The position numbers were made by a program, and so were the translations under genes. From Streptomyces liliifuscus (GTDB taxonomy: Bacteria; Actinomycetota; Actinomycetes; Streptomycetales; Streptomycetaceae), in NCBI RefSeq assembly GCF_016598615.1, contig NZ_CP066831.1, positions 8,370,001 to 8,434,000 of the forward strand: 64,000 nt of DNA, in the 5' to 3' direction. Positions 42,270 to 50,914 of this stretch are shown one piece after another (the stretch's first letter is position 1; each line of letters starts with the position of its first letter). The notes beneath the pieces were generated by a model. That model searched no databases. It was not told where the DNA came from and worked only from the letters and a program-made list of their open reading frames with translations.

Positions 42270-42767
42270 TCAGCCGTCCGCCCCGGACGACCGGGCGTCC
42301 GAGGCGGCGGGCTCGCAGATCGGGCAGGGGTCCAGTTCCCCGCTCGCCAGGACCCGTGAGTCGACCGGCAGGGCCTCCGCCTTCCCCGAGACCAGCGGGC
42401 AGTCCGCGCGGTGCCACAGCGTGCCGCCGGGCACCATCAGCAGGTCTCCGCTGACGGCCACGGGCGCGGCGGCCGCCTGCCCGGACTCGTCGGCGTCGGC
42501 GGGATCGGCGGCCACCAGGAGCCCGTACAGCTCCTCCACGCGGGCCGCCGCGAGGGCGTTCCTGCCGTGGGTGAGGAGTACGGCGCCCGCGATGATCAGC
42601 GCGGCTCCGGGCACGGTGCAGGACGCGAGGTAGGGCAGCTGGCGCTCCGCGAACCGCTCGCCGGAGATCCCGTACCAGCCGAGGACGCACAGCACCGCTC
42701 CCGCGGCGAGCGCGGCCCACCCGGCCCAGAGGACGGGGTGCACGGTCCGCAGTCGAGCTGTTCGCAT
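42270..42767 (-). CDS. Small membrane protein with C-terminal Cys/His motifs
   Basis: 165 residues. Two transmembrane helices lie near the N-terminus (VLWAGWAALAAGAVLCVLGW, about 13-32, and YLASCTVPGAALIIAGAVLL, about 45-64). A cytosolic or external domain of about 90 residues ends with WHRADCPLV and a DPCPICEP motif, a possible zinc site (His, Cys, Cys-x-x-Cys). GGGAG lies 5 nt upstream of the ATG at 42767; an ATG at 42779 is also possible. It is upstream of the liv fusion gene on the same strand and may be cotranscribed with it. Family not recognised. Confidence 0.72.
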   Translation of the reverse strand: MRTARLRTVHPVLWAGWAALAAGAVLCVLGWYGISGERFAERQLPYLASCTVPGAALIIAGAVLLTHGRNALAAARVEELYGLLVAADPADADESGQAAAAPVAVSGDLLMVPGGTLWHRADCPLVSGKAEALPVDSRVLASGELDPCPICEPAASDARSSGADG

Positions 42768-42895
42768 GGGGGCTCCCATGTCATGTGTCTGACTGTCTTC
42801 CAAGTCCGCCGATGGACTTGCACTATGCCTTCTGCAAGCTGACCCTGAAAGCTCCGGGTGCACTTGGCCCGGACCGACACCCGGTGGTGAGCCAG

Positions 42896-43435
42896 ATGGT
42901 TCTCGGGAGTGACCTCAGGCGGGGGACAGGCCGGGGGCTGGCGGTGGCGGTACTCGTCCTCGCCTCGGCTCTCACGGCCTGCGGCGACGACAGCGGCGGC
43001 GACGACACGACTCCGCCCTCGCCCTCCGTGGAGCAGCCCACGACGACCGAGCCGAGTCCGAGCGCGAGCGCTCCGGACGATCCGGCGGCGGCCGAGAAGG
43101 AGATCAAGGAGAACTGGAAGAAGTTCTTCGACCCCGATGTCCCCCTGAAGGACAAACAGGCCGTCCTGGAGAACGGCGACAACATGGCGCAGGTCCTGGA
43201 GAGCTTCAGCGGCGACGAGCGCGGCGGGCAGGTGGAGGCGACCGTCGACCAGATCGAGTTCACCGCGCCGACCGCGGCGAACGTGACGTACACGCTCACC
43301 CTGAAGGGCGCCACGGTCATGCCGAACGCCGCGGGGACCGCCGTCGAGCAGGACGACACGTGGAAGGTGTCCGTCAAGACGCTGTGCGGGCTGGTCGGGC
43401 TGAGCGGCAATGCGTCGCCGGGTCCGGGTTGCTGA
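42896..43435 (+). CDS. Small secreted lipoprotein
   Basis: About 179 residues. The lipobox LASALTACG predicts a lipid anchor at Cys24 or so, preceded by a basic and hydrophobic stretch (RRGTGRGLAVAVLVLASAL). After a Ser/Thr/Pro linker, residues about 60-175 look like a single SnoaL/NTF2-like or low-molecular-weight antigen fold (AAAEKEIKENWKKFFDPDVP; TVDQIEFTAPTAANVTYTLT). GTG codons at 42884 and 42887 and the open frame back to 42785 make the start uncertain. It overlaps the LivK-like gene by 26 bp and is probably cotranslated with it. Confidence 0.72.
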   Translation: MVLGSDLRRGTGRGLAVAVLVLASALTACGDDSGGDDTTPPSPSVEQPTTTEPSPSASAPDDPAAAEKEIKENWKKFFDPDVPLKDKQAVLENGDNMAQVLESFSGDERGGQVEATVDQIEFTAPTAANVTYTLTLKGATVMPNAAGTAVEQDDTWKVSVKTLCGLVGLSGNASPGPGC

Positions 43436-44705
43436 GTGCGCTGTCGTGGGCCTGCTGCTCCTGGTGGGCACGGCCTGCGGCAGCCGTCTCCCGGAGAGCG
43501 ACTTCGATGACCGGCCGGACCGTACGCCCACGCAGAACACGGCGGAACCCCTGCGCGTGGGCATCATCACGAGCGCCACCAGCCCGGTCGGCGGCAACAC
43601 CTTCACCGGGCCGCGCGACGGCGCGAAGGCCTACTTCGACCGGCTGAACGCGCGCGGCGGCATCGACGGCCGCCGCGTCGACGTCCGCATGTGCGACGAC
43701 GGCGGCAGCGGTGTCGGCAACAACGAATGCGTGCACAAGCTCGTCGACGAGGACAGGGTGGTCGCCCTCGTCGCCACCAGCGCGCTCGACTACGCGGGCG
43801 CCTCCCGGGTGTCACGCGCGCGCGTGCCCGACATCGGCGGGCAGCCCATCGGCGCCGCGTACGACACCTATCCGCATCTCTACGGGATCTACGGCAGCCT
43901 CGCCCCACGGAACGGAAAGCCCGGCTGGGACGGGAAGCTGTACGGCGGCACCGAGATCTACCGCTACTTCAAACGCGAGCAGGGTGCCCGGACGGCGGCC
44001 GTCGTCTCGTACAACCAGTCCGCGTCGGCCGCGTACGCCCGGCTCGTCACCCGGGGGCTGAAAGCCGAGGGCTACAAGGTGGTCACCGAACAGGTCGACT
44101 TCGCGCTGCCCAACTTCCGTGCCGCCGCCGCCGATCTGAAGGAACAGGGCGCCGACGTGGTCTTCGACGCCATCGACACCTACGGCAACGCGCAGCTGTG
44201 CAAGGCGATGGACGACGTCGGCGCCGACGTCCTCGCCAAGGTCACCAACGTGCAGAACTGGACGTCCACCGTCCGCGAGGACTACAAGGACGCGCCGCGC
44301 TGCCGCAACGCCCTGTGGGCGACGGGCGCGAGCCGCAACTACGACGACACGGCCACGGACCACGAGGCCGTACGGGAGTTCCGGGACGGCACGAAGAACC
44401 TGAAGAGCCACTCCCAGTGGCAGCTGGAGGGCTGGGCCGCCGCGATGTGGTTCACGGACGCGGCGCGGTCCTGCGCGAAAACGGGCGTCACGCGCGCGTG
44501 CGTCGACCGATTCATGGACACGGGGAAGCCGTACACGGCCGACGGTCTGCTGCTGCCCGTCCGGTACGAGCGCCTGCCCGAACCCCCGAAGACCCGCAGG
44601 ACCTGCCTCTCGGTGGCCCGCTGGGAGGACGCCGACGGATGGGTGAGTCAGGGCGACATGAACGACGAATGCTTCGACGTGCCGCAGCTGTCCTATGAGC
44701 CCTGA
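43410..44705 (+). CDS. LivK-like substrate-binding lipoprotein
   Basis: Periplasmic-binding-protein type I of the HAAT family. Of 431 residues, the lipobox LLLVGTACGS predicts Cys23 as the lipid anchor. The mature protein begins LRVGIITSATSPVGGNTFTGP and has the two-lobed alternation of that family (DRLNARGGIDGRRVDVRMCDD; AAVVSYNQSASAAYARLV; DVVFDAIDTYGNAQLCKAM). Two late Cys pairs suggest disulfides. It lies across from the LivHMG and LivF genes (divergent, separated by two small genes) and is the expected binding subunit. Substrates other than Leu/Ile/Val are possible. Confidence 0.88.
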   Translation: MRRRVRVAECAVVGLLLLVGTACGSRLPESDFDDRPDRTPTQNTAEPLRVGIITSATSPVGGNTFTGPRDGAKAYFDRLNARGGIDGRRVDVRMCDDGGSGVGNNECVHKLVDEDRVVALVATSALDYAGASRVSRARVPDIGGQPIGAAYDTYPHLYGIYGSLAPRNGKPGWDGKLYGGTEIYRYFKREQGARTAAVVSYNQSASAAYARLVTRGLKAEGYKVVTEQVDFALPNFRAAAADLKEQGADVVFDAIDTYGNAQLCKAMDDVGADVLAKVTNVQNWTSTVREDYKDAPRCRNALWATGASRNYDDTATDHEAVREFRDGTKNLKSHSQWQLEGWAAAMWFTDAARSCAKTGVTRACVDRFMDTGKPYTADGLLLPVRYERLPEPPKTRRTCLSVARWEDADGWVSQGDMNDECFDVPQLSYEP

Positions 44706-44730
44706 TGCCTGCCGGGGCCAAAAGGTTCCT

Positions 44731-44767
44731 CCATCCGGTTACCGATGGCGCAACTGTTCGGGAACAG
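44731..44767 (+). terminator. Two small hairpins after the livK-like gene
   Basis: CCATC-CGGTTACC-GATGG (44731-44748) and CTGTTC-GG-GAACAG (44754-44767) follow the stop. They could terminate the transcript or protect its end; neither is followed by a U tract. Confidence 0.4.
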
Positions 44768-44848
44768 GATGGTAAGCAAGCCCAACCATCACCCCAACTC
44801 CCCGGTCTAACCCACAGGTAGCTGGATGAGCCGGAGATACGGGGACGC

Positions 44849-46117
44849 ATGCAGATCTCTTTCCTGATACACAACGCCTACGGAATCGGTGGGACGATCC
44901 GGACGACGTACAACCTTGCGAACACCCTTGCCGAGCAGCACGACGTCGAGATCGTCTCCGTGCTCCGCCACCGCGAGGAGCCGGTCTTCACACTGGATCC
45001 ACGCGTGCGCATGCGCCACCTCGTCGACATCCGCAGGAACAGCCCGGGATACGAGGGCGACGACCCCGCCTACCGGGCGCCGGCCCGGGTCTTCCCGCGT
45101 GGGGAGGTCCGCTACGACCAGTACAGCGCTCTCACCGACCGCCGTATCGCGGACCACCTCTCGAAGGCCGACTCCGACGTGGTGATCGGCACCCGGCCGG
45201 GGCTGAACGTGCATCTGGCCCGCGAGACCAGACGGGGGCCGCTCCGCGTCGGCCAGGAGCACCTCACGCTCGACACCCACTCGGAGTCCCTGCGCACGGA
45301 ACTGCGCGGCGCCTACCCGCGGCTCGACGCGCTCACCACGACCACGGAGGCGGACGCGGGGGCGTACCGCAAGAAGATGCGGCTGCCCGGCGTGCACGTC
45401 GAGGCCGTGCCCAATCCGGTGCCGGCGCCCGGTATCGAGCCCGCGGACGGCTCCGGCAAGTGGGTCGTGGCGGCCGGCCGGCTCGCCCCGGTCAAGCGGT
45501 ACGACCTGCTGATCAAGGCCTTCGACCGGGTGCGCGAGCAGCGGCCCGACTGGCGTCTGCGGATCTACGGCGGCGGCAAGCAGAAGGACAAGCTGCGCAG
45601 GCTCATCGACGAACTGGGCCTCTACAACCACGTGTTACTGATGGGCCCGGCGCATCCCATCGAGCCGGAGTGGGCCAAGGGATCCATCGCCGCCGTCACC
45701 TCCAGCCTGGAGTCCTTCGGCATGACGATCGTCGAGGCCATGCGCTGCGGCCTGCCCGTCGTCTCCACGGACTGCCCGCACGGCCCGGGGGAGATCATCG
45801 ACAACGGCGTGGACGGACGTCTCGTTCCCGTCGGCAACGTCGGGGCCATCGCCGACGGACTGCTCGAACTGATCAACAACGACGAGCTGCGGCAGCAGAT
45901 GGCGCACGCCGCGCTCAAGGACTCCGCGCGCTTCGACCCCGCCCGGATCGCCGAACGCTACGAGTCGATCTTCTCCGGTCTCGTCTCGCGCGGCGGCGAC
46001 TCGAAGATCGGCCGGATGCGCGGCTCACTGCATCGCACGCGGGGCGCCCTGCTCGGCGGCGCGTATGCCGTTCGGGATGCCGGACGGACCGTACTCGGGA
46101 AGGAGAGCTCCGCATGA
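44849..46117 (+). CDS. Glycosyltransferase family 4 protein
   Basis: 422-residue GT-B enzyme. The N-terminal domain opens with QISFLIHNAYGIGGTIRTTY, a Gly-rich acceptor loop; the C-terminal domain holds GRLAPVKRYDLLIKAFD and the donor motif SLESFGMTIVEAMRCGLPVV with the conserved E-x7-E arrangement. A 35-residue basic C-terminal helix may associate with the membrane. It resembles enzymes that glycosylate cell-surface polymers; the acceptor cannot be read. The stop overlaps the start of the next gene, which looks like a dedicated partner. Confidence 0.85.
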   Translation: MQISFLIHNAYGIGGTIRTTYNLANTLAEQHDVEIVSVLRHREEPVFTLDPRVRMRHLVDIRRNSPGYEGDDPAYRAPARVFPRGEVRYDQYSALTDRRIADHLSKADSDVVIGTRPGLNVHLARETRRGPLRVGQEHLTLDTHSESLRTELRGAYPRLDALTTTTEADAGAYRKKMRLPGVHVEAVPNPVPAPGIEPADGSGKWVVAAGRLAPVKRYDLLIKAFDRVREQRPDWRLRIYGGGKQKDKLRRLIDELGLYNHVLLMGPAHPIEPEWAKGSIAAVTSSLESFGMTIVEAMRCGLPVVSTDCPHGPGEIIDNGVDGRLVPVGNVGAIADGLLELINNDELRQQMAHAALKDSARFDPARIAERYESIFSGLVSRGGDSKIGRMRGSLHRTRGALLGGAYAVRDAGRTVLGKESSA

Positions 46118-46962
46118 TGACGGTGGCTCCGCAGGCCTCGCACCGGCACTCCGACAAGGACGTGAGCATGCCCACGGGCGCCGACTGCATCGCCGACTCC
46201 GCGGGCGGGCTCACCTTCGACATCGCCGACCCCGGCCCGGGCGCCACGGCCGGCGACACGCATCTCGTGCTCCGGCACCGGGACGGCCTCCAGGAGGTCC
46301 GGCTGCCGCTCACCCCGGCCGCCGACGGCCGGCTGCGGGCCGCGCTGCCCAGCAGCGTCGAGCTGCCCGAGGGCCGCTGGGACGCCTACGCCCAGCTCGC
46401 CGACAGCGAGCCGCAGCGCCTGGCACCCGGCCTCAACGACCTGCGCTCCCTCGTCGACCGGGTGCCGAGCGGCGCGCGCGGCCATGTCGCCGTCCGTATC
46501 CCGTACGGCACCAAGCACGGCAACCTCTCCGTCCGCAGCTGGCTGCGCGCCCCGCACGCGGAGGCGGGCGAACTGCGCATCGGAAAGGGTGAGTTGGGTG
46601 TACGGGGTCAGGTGTACGGCGTCGAGCTGACCCCCGACGCCTACGCCGAACTGCGCGGCCGGGAGGAGCCGGAGACCGTGGTGCGGGCCGAAGTCATCCC
46701 GGACCAGGCCCGGTTCGGTCTCACGGTGGCCTACTCCGGGCTGACGGAGGGCGTCTGGGATCTGTGGCTGCGACCGGCGGGGGAGACCGGTCCGCGGGTA
46801 CGGATCGCCCGGCTGCTCGACGACATCGCCGACAAGAAGCCGATCTTCAGCTACCCGACGGTCACGGTGGAGACGGCGTACGGCCCGGTGGAGGCCGGGC
46901 CGTACTACACGAGCGACAACGATCTGTCGGTGACCGTCACCGCGGTGAGCTCATCGCAGTGA
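46114..46962 (+). CDS. Hypothetical beta-rich partner of the GT4 glycosyltransferase
   Basis: 282 residues, unrecognised. Composition and spacing of strands suggest three repeated beta-sandwich-like units (DTHLVLRHRDGLQEVRLPLT; GNLSVRSWLRAPHAEAGEL; LTVAYSGLTEGVWDLWLRPA), each ending in a G-x-W-D-x-[YL] turn (GRWDAYAQL, GVWDLWLR). No catalytic motif, signal peptide or membrane segment is visible. The ATG overlaps the GT4 stop and GGAGAG lies upstream, so it is made together with the glycosyltransferase. Similar GT-plus-partner pairs are seen in Streptomyces. Ends 12 bp inside the convergent epoxide hydrolase gene. Confidence 0.75.
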   Translation: MMTVAPQASHRHSDKDVSMPTGADCIADSAGGLTFDIADPGPGATAGDTHLVLRHRDGLQEVRLPLTPAADGRLRAALPSSVELPEGRWDAYAQLADSEPQRLAPGLNDLRSLVDRVPSGARGHVAVRIPYGTKHGNLSVRSWLRAPHAEAGELRIGKGELGVRGQVYGVELTPDAYAELRGREEPETVVRAEVIPDQARFGLTVAYSGLTEGVWDLWLRPAGETGPRVRIARLLDDIADKKPIFSYPTVTVETAYGPVEAGPYYTSDNDLSVTVTAVSSSQ

Positions 46963-48126
46963 GCCGAAGAACTCCCTGATGTCGCCGGTCAGCAGCTCCG
47001 GTACCTCCAGGGCCGCGAAGTGCCCGCCGCGGTCGAACTCCGTCCAGCGGACGACGGTGTTGGTCTCCTCGGTCCAGCGCCGGATCGCCACGTCCTCGCC
47101 GAAGTTCGCGACGGCGGTGGGCACTTCGGAGCGCGTGACGGGGAACCAGTCACCGCTGTGGCCGTTCTCGTAGTACATCCGAGCCGCTGAACCCGCCGTC
47201 CCGGTCAGCCAGTACAGCATCACGTTGGTGAGCAGTGTGTCCCGGTCGACCGCGTCCTCGGGCAGCTCGGCCGAGGAGTGCGTCCACTCCTTGAACTTCT
47301 CCATGATCCAGGCGAGTTGGCCGACGGGGGAGTCGGTCAGGCCGTACGAGAGTGTCTGCGGGCGGGTCGACTGGAGGACGTTGTAGCCGAAGCCGTCGCT
47401 GGTGAACCGGCCGATGGACGCGAGGCTCCGCCGCTCCCGGTCCGTCAGTTCGGCCTGCACGTCCTCGTCCACCGGGCCGAGCGGGATGAAGCCGACGGAC
47501 GCCGCGTTCACATGGACCCCGATCACCGACTCGGGCGCGACCCGGCCGAGCGCGGGCGAGATCAGCGCGCCCAGGTCGCCGCCCTGGGCGCCGTACCGCT
47601 CGTAACCGAGCCGGCGCATCAGCTCGGCCCACGCCCGGGCCGTACGGCCGACGTTCCAGCCGCGGTCCTTCGTGGGCCCGGAGAAGCCGAAGCCGGGGAT
47701 GGCCGGGATCACCAGGTGGAAGGCGTCGGCCGGGTCGCCGCCGTGTGCGCGCGGGTCGCTCAGCGGGCCGATCAGGCCGAGGAACTCCACGATCGAGCCC
47801 GGCCAGCCGTGCGTGAGGATCAGCGGCACCGCGTCCGGCTCGGGCGAGCGGACGTGCAGGAAGTGCACCTTCGCGCCGTCGATCTCCGTCACGAACTGCG
47901 GGATCTCGTTCAGGGCCGCCTCGTGCTTGCGCCAGTCGTAGGCGCCGCGCCAGTGGTCGGTCAGCTCACGGAGATACGGCAGCGAGGCTCCGTACTCCCA
48001 GCCCACGCCCGGCAGCTCGTCGGGCCAGCGGGTCAGGTCCAGGCGGGTGTGCAGGTCGTCGAGCTGCGCCTGAGGGATGTCGATCCGGAACGGGCGGATC
48101 TCTTCGCTTGCGCTGTTGTCTGCCAT
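46951..48126 (-). CDS. Epoxide hydrolase (EHN-type alpha/beta-hydrolase)
   Basis: 391 residues. An N-terminal epoxide-hydrolase lid/EHN domain (residues about 8-115, PQAQLDDLHTRLDLTRWPDE) precedes the alpha/beta-hydrolase core: oxyanion HGWPGS (106-111), the nucleophile Asp in AQGGDLGALI (Asp184), and the terminal His in RGGHFAALEVPE (His369). A conserved Tyr for epoxide activation is plausible but not pinned down. Divergent from the WYL regulator gene with a 42-bp spacer holding a perfect palindrome, so it is the probable regulated target. Confidence 0.9.
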   Translation of the reverse strand: MADNSASEEIRPFRIDIPQAQLDDLHTRLDLTRWPDELPGVGWEYGASLPYLRELTDHWRGAYDWRKHEAALNEIPQFVTEIDGAKVHFLHVRSPEPDAVPLILTHGWPGSIVEFLGLIGPLSDPRAHGGDPADAFHLVIPAIPGFGFSGPTKDRGWNVGRTARAWAELMRRLGYERYGAQGGDLGALISPALGRVAPESVIGVHVNAASVGFIPLGPVDEDVQAELTDRERRSLASIGRFTSDGFGYNVLQSTRPQTLSYGLTDSPVGQLAWIMEKFKEWTHSSAELPEDAVDRDTLLTNVMLYWLTGTAGSAARMYYENGHSGDWFPVTRSEVPTAVANFGEDVAIRRWTEETNTVVRWTEFDRGGHFAALEVPELLTGDIREFFGSLR

Positions 48127-48146
48127 GTCTCGTAAGGTACGCACCC

Positions 48147-48169
48147 TTGCGGACAGATACTGTCCGCAA
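48147..48169. promoter_or_regulatory. Perfect 10-bp-arm palindrome between the epoxide hydrolase and WYL genes
   Basis: TTGCGGACAG (48147-48156), ATA, CTGTCCGCAA (48160-48169). The -10-like TACTGT (48158-48163) of the plus-strand gene lies in it and the ATG begins in its last base. This is a very likely operator of the adjacent regulator, controlling both genes. Confidence 0.85.
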
Positions 48170-49182
48170 TGCCTGGCAGACTCGGATTCATGTTGGAGAC
48201 CTCGGCACGACTCCTGCGTCTGCTCTCCCTGCTGCAGGCGCACCGCGAATGGTCGGGCGCGGCCCTGGCCGACCGCCTCGGCGTCACCCCGCGCACGGTC
48301 CGCCGCGACGTGGACCGGCTGCGCGAACTCGGCTATCCGGTGAACGCCAGCCCCGGCACGGGCGGCGGCTACCAGCTCGGCGTGGGCGCCGAACTGCCAC
48401 CGCTGCTCCTCGACGACGACGAGGCGGTCGCCGTGGCCGTCGGCCTGCGCACCGCCGCCGGACAGGGCATCGAAGGCATCGGCGAGACCTCGGTGCGCGC
48501 CCTCACCAAGCTCGAACAGGTGCTCCCGCACCGGCTGCGCCGCCGGGTCGGCGCCCTGAACGCCTTCACCGTGCCGATGCTGCGCGGGCCCCAGCCCTCC
48601 GCCGTCGACCCGGCCGTCCTGACCGACCTGGCCGCCGCCTGCCGCGACTCGGAGCGGCTGCGCTTCGAGTACCGCGACCACGGTGGCTCCTCGACCCGCC
48701 GCACGGTCGAACCGCACCGCCTGGTGTGCACCGAGCGCCGCTGGTACCTGGTCGCCTGGGACGTCGACCGTGACGACTGGCGTACGTTCCGGGCCGACCG
48801 CGTCACGCCCAGGCCGCCCCACGGACCGCGCTTCACGCCCCGGCAGCCGCCCGCCGACGACCTGGCCGCCTATGTGTCCAAGGGCGTGTCCGTCCGCGCG
48901 TACGCCACACACGCGGTTGTCCGGCTGCTCGTGCCGAAGGAGGAGGCGGCCCAGCGGATCTCGCCCTCGGCCGGGACTCTGGAGGCGGAGAGCGAGGTCA
49001 GCTGCATCCTGCGGACCGGGGCCGCGAGCCTCGACGTGATGGTGATCCACGTGATGCTGATGGGCGTCGAGTTCGAGGTGCTGGAACCCGTCGAGCTCGT
49101 CGAGGCGATCAGGACGGCACGGGACCGGCTGACCCGGACGCTGGAGCGGGCTTCGCAGGAAGGGCGGCGTACGGCCTCCTGA
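48169..49182 (+). CDS. WYL-domain transcriptional regulator
   Basis: 337 residues. An N-terminal winged helix-turn-helix (ARLLRLLSLLQAHREWSGAAL then RTVRRDVDRLRELGYPV, residues about 12-58) is followed by a WYL domain near 150-225 (RFEYRDHGGSSTRRTVEPHR; RRWYLVAWDVDRDDW) and a WCX C-terminal domain. WYL proteins sense small ligands or nucleic acids. The ATG at 48169 fits a leaderless transcript with TACTGT 5 nt upstream; an ATG at 48190 is the common alternative. Divergent from the epoxide hydrolase, with a palindromic operator between them. Confidence 0.9.
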   Translation: MPGRLGFMLETSARLLRLLSLLQAHREWSGAALADRLGVTPRTVRRDVDRLRELGYPVNASPGTGGGYQLGVGAELPPLLLDDDEAVAVAVGLRTAAGQGIEGIGETSVRALTKLEQVLPHRLRRRVGALNAFTVPMLRGPQPSAVDPAVLTDLAAACRDSERLRFEYRDHGGSSTRRTVEPHRLVCTERRWYLVAWDVDRDDWRTFRADRVTPRPPHGPRFTPRQPPADDLAAYVSKGVSVRAYATHAVVRLLVPKEEAAQRISPSAGTLEAESEVSCILRTGAASLDVMVIHVMLMGVEFEVLEPVELVEAIRTARDRLTRTLERASQEGRRTAS

Positions 49183-49498
49183 AGCGCGGGTTCTGTGCTT
49201 GAGCCATGCATTTCCTATGGTGTGTCAGCTTCCGGAACACACCCCGGAATCGGAAAAGAAAGGCACGGACGCGGGGTCGGCATCGCGTTTTCCCGCCAGG
49301 TATTCGGGCCGCGGTCGCGGTAGTCCCGGGTACTCCCGAATTACGTTCGAAGGCGGGCGGAACACGTACGGAACCGCCCGTAAGTGTGACGGTCCGCTGT
49401 GCGGCAACTGATGTTCCCGTGGCCGAAACGGGTGTCGTTGTCCTGTGACAGAAGCGTGACCGGAGAGGGACCGGTGACTGATGGTGGCGGGCCCGGGC
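49183..49498. other. Gene-free region between the WYL and I78 genes
   Basis: 316 bp of relatively less GC-rich DNA. GGTGTGT (49219-49225) and ACACACC (49237-49243) form a hairpin that may end the WYL transcript. An ATTCGGG...CCCGAAT inverted repeat (near 49302-49340) may be regulatory. No credible gene. Confidence 0.4.
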
Positions 49499-49527
49499 TT
49501 CCGCCGCCGCATTCCGCCGCCTAACGT
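49499..49527 (+). promoter_or_regulatory. Promoter of the I78-type inhibitor gene
   Basis: TTCCGC (49499-49504), 17-nt spacer, TAACGT (49522-49527), then 6 nt to the ATG. The -10 position supports a leaderless message; the -35 is weak. Confidence 0.5.
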
Positions 49528-49533
49528 GGCGGC

Positions 49534-49749
49534 ATGGCACCGATTCCCACTCCTCCCGCAGAGCCCTCGGACACTCCGGACGCGTACGTCGGACTGGAGG
49601 CGGGCGGCGCCGAGCGGCTGGCCCGCGAACGTGGCTGGTCCACGGTGCGGTCGCTGCCACCGGGCGCGATCATCACCATGGAGTACCTCTCGGGGCGGCT
49701 GAACTTCGAGGTCGCCGACGGCCGGGTGACGCGCTGCTGGAAGGGCTGA
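49534..49749 (+). CDS. I78-family peptidase inhibitor
   Basis: 71-residue protein matching the I78 inhibitor pattern: a short Pro-rich N-terminus, YVGLEAGGAERLARERGW, then the inhibitory-loop region SLPPGAIITMEYLSGRLNFE and VADGRVTRCWKG at the end. Family members inhibit serine peptidases such as subtilisin and are usually secreted or cytoplasmic; no signal peptide is visible here. The TAACGT hexamer 6 nt upstream of the ATG supports the start. Target peptidase unknown. Confidence 0.85.
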   Translation: MAPIPTPPAEPSDTPDAYVGLEAGGAERLARERGWSTVRSLPPGAIITMEYLSGRLNFEVADGRVTRCWKG

Positions 49750-49803
49750 CCCGCCACCTGACGTCCGTACACCGTGAAGCCTGCACGTCGTGAGGCATGG
49801 CAG

Positions 49804-49848
49804 GCACGGCGAAGGCCCCGGCTGCAGAAGCCGGGGCCTTCGCCGTGC
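49804..49848. terminator. 20-bp perfect bidirectional hairpin
   Basis: GCACGGCGAAGGCCCCGGCT (49804-49823) pairs perfectly with 49829-49848 around GCAGA. It sits between the convergent I78 inhibitor and PAP2 phosphatase genes and can end both transcripts. Confidence 0.9.
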
Positions 49849-49888
49849 GCGGGGCGTGGTGTGTGCGTACCGGGCCCCGCAGTCCGGC

Positions 49889-50914
49889 TCAGCCGCCCGT
49901 CAGGGGGCGGGCCGAGGTGGTGCCACGTGTCACTCGGTCCGACTGTGGGGGTCTGCGGCTGCCGATGGGGGTCACCGGGGTGCGCTCCGAGCGGGCCAGA
50001 TGCGGGCCCGGCGCCAGGTAGCCCTGCGGCCGGGGAGGCCGGGAGGCGGCCACCGGCTCGCGCACCACGGGCTCCTCGTCCTCGGCCGGGCCGCCGAGCG
50101 GGGAGAGCGCCGCGTGAGCGCCCACCGGGGCGGCCGGAGCGGGCGCGGTGCCACGGCGGCGGTTGCGCCAGGCGTCGCGCAGGTCGAAGATCGCGGTCTC
50201 GGCGCGCGCGATCAGCGGCTCGCACCAGGGCAGCGCGAGGAGGATCAGCAGGCCGGCGGCCCAGCCCAGCACCACGTCGCTCAACCAGTGCGTACCGAGG
50301 TAGACGGTGGTCAGGCCGACGCCGAGGGAGACCACGGCGGAGACGGCCGACAGCCAGCGGCGGGCGCGCGGCGTCGAGGCCAGATAGGCGAGGATGCCCC
50401 AGGTCACGACGGCGTTGGCGGTGTGGCCCGAAGGGAATATGTCGCCGCCCAGCCACATCTCGTTCGAGCCGACGTTGGTCGCGTAGTGCGGACCGAGACG
50501 GCCCATGCTCAGCTTCGCGGCACCCACCGTGATGTTCAGCAGCAGCAGCGAGGCGCCCAGGACGAGCAGCGGGCGCAGCGTGTGCTGCCGCCAGGAACGC
50601 CAGCCCAGCCAGGCCGCGATCATCACGGCGGTGGGGCCGCGCTGGCCCAGCACCACGTAGTAGTCGAGGAACGCGTGGATCTCCGGCCACTGCTGGTACG
50701 GCCGGAAGAACATGACCTGCCAGTCGAACCGGACCAGCCACGACGTGATCACGATGGCCCACACGATGGCGACGTAGAAGGCGAGCGTGGACGCGAAGAG
50801 GACCACTCGGTGCCGGCTCATCCTGGGCACGTCGATGTGGGCCGGTCGTTCCGGCTCACGGTCCAGCCGGGCGAAGACCCGGTCCAGACGAGTCAGCTTT
50901 CGTTCGGTACGCAC
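49889..50914 (-). CDS. PAP2-family membrane phosphatase
   Basis: 341 residues with about six transmembrane helices (residues about 37-235) and a 100-residue Pro/Arg-rich cytosolic tail. The three PAP2 motifs are present: AAKLSMGRLGPH (motif 1, near 133-144), FPSGHTANAVV (motif 2, near 160), and VYLGTHWLSDVVLGW (motif 3, near 205), giving the catalytic His pair. It should dephosphorylate a lipid phosphate such as phosphatidic acid or undecaprenyl diphosphate. GTG start at 50914. The upstream DNA to 51151 is AT-rich. Confidence 0.88.
   Translation of the reverse strand: MRTERKLTRLDRVFARLDREPERPAHIDVPRMSRHRVVLFASTLAFYVAIVWAIVITSWLVRFDWQVMFFRPYQQWPEIHAFLDYYVVLGQRGPTAVMIAAWLGWRSWRQHTLRPLLVLGASLLLLNITVGAAKLSMGRLGPHYATNVGSNEMWLGGDIFPSGHTANAVVTWGILAYLASTPRARRWLSAVSAVVSLGVGLTTVYLGTHWLSDVVLGWAAGLLILLALPWCEPLIARAETAIFDLRDAWRNRRRGTAPAPAAPVGAHAALSPLGGPAEDEEPVVREPVAASRPPRPQGYLAPGPHLARSERTPVTPIGSRRPPQSDRVTRGTTSARPLTGG

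Noticed and set aside
42785..42895. N-terminal extension of the small lipoprotein
   Set aside because: It would bury the lipoprotein signal behind 37 polar residues, which is incompatible with export.
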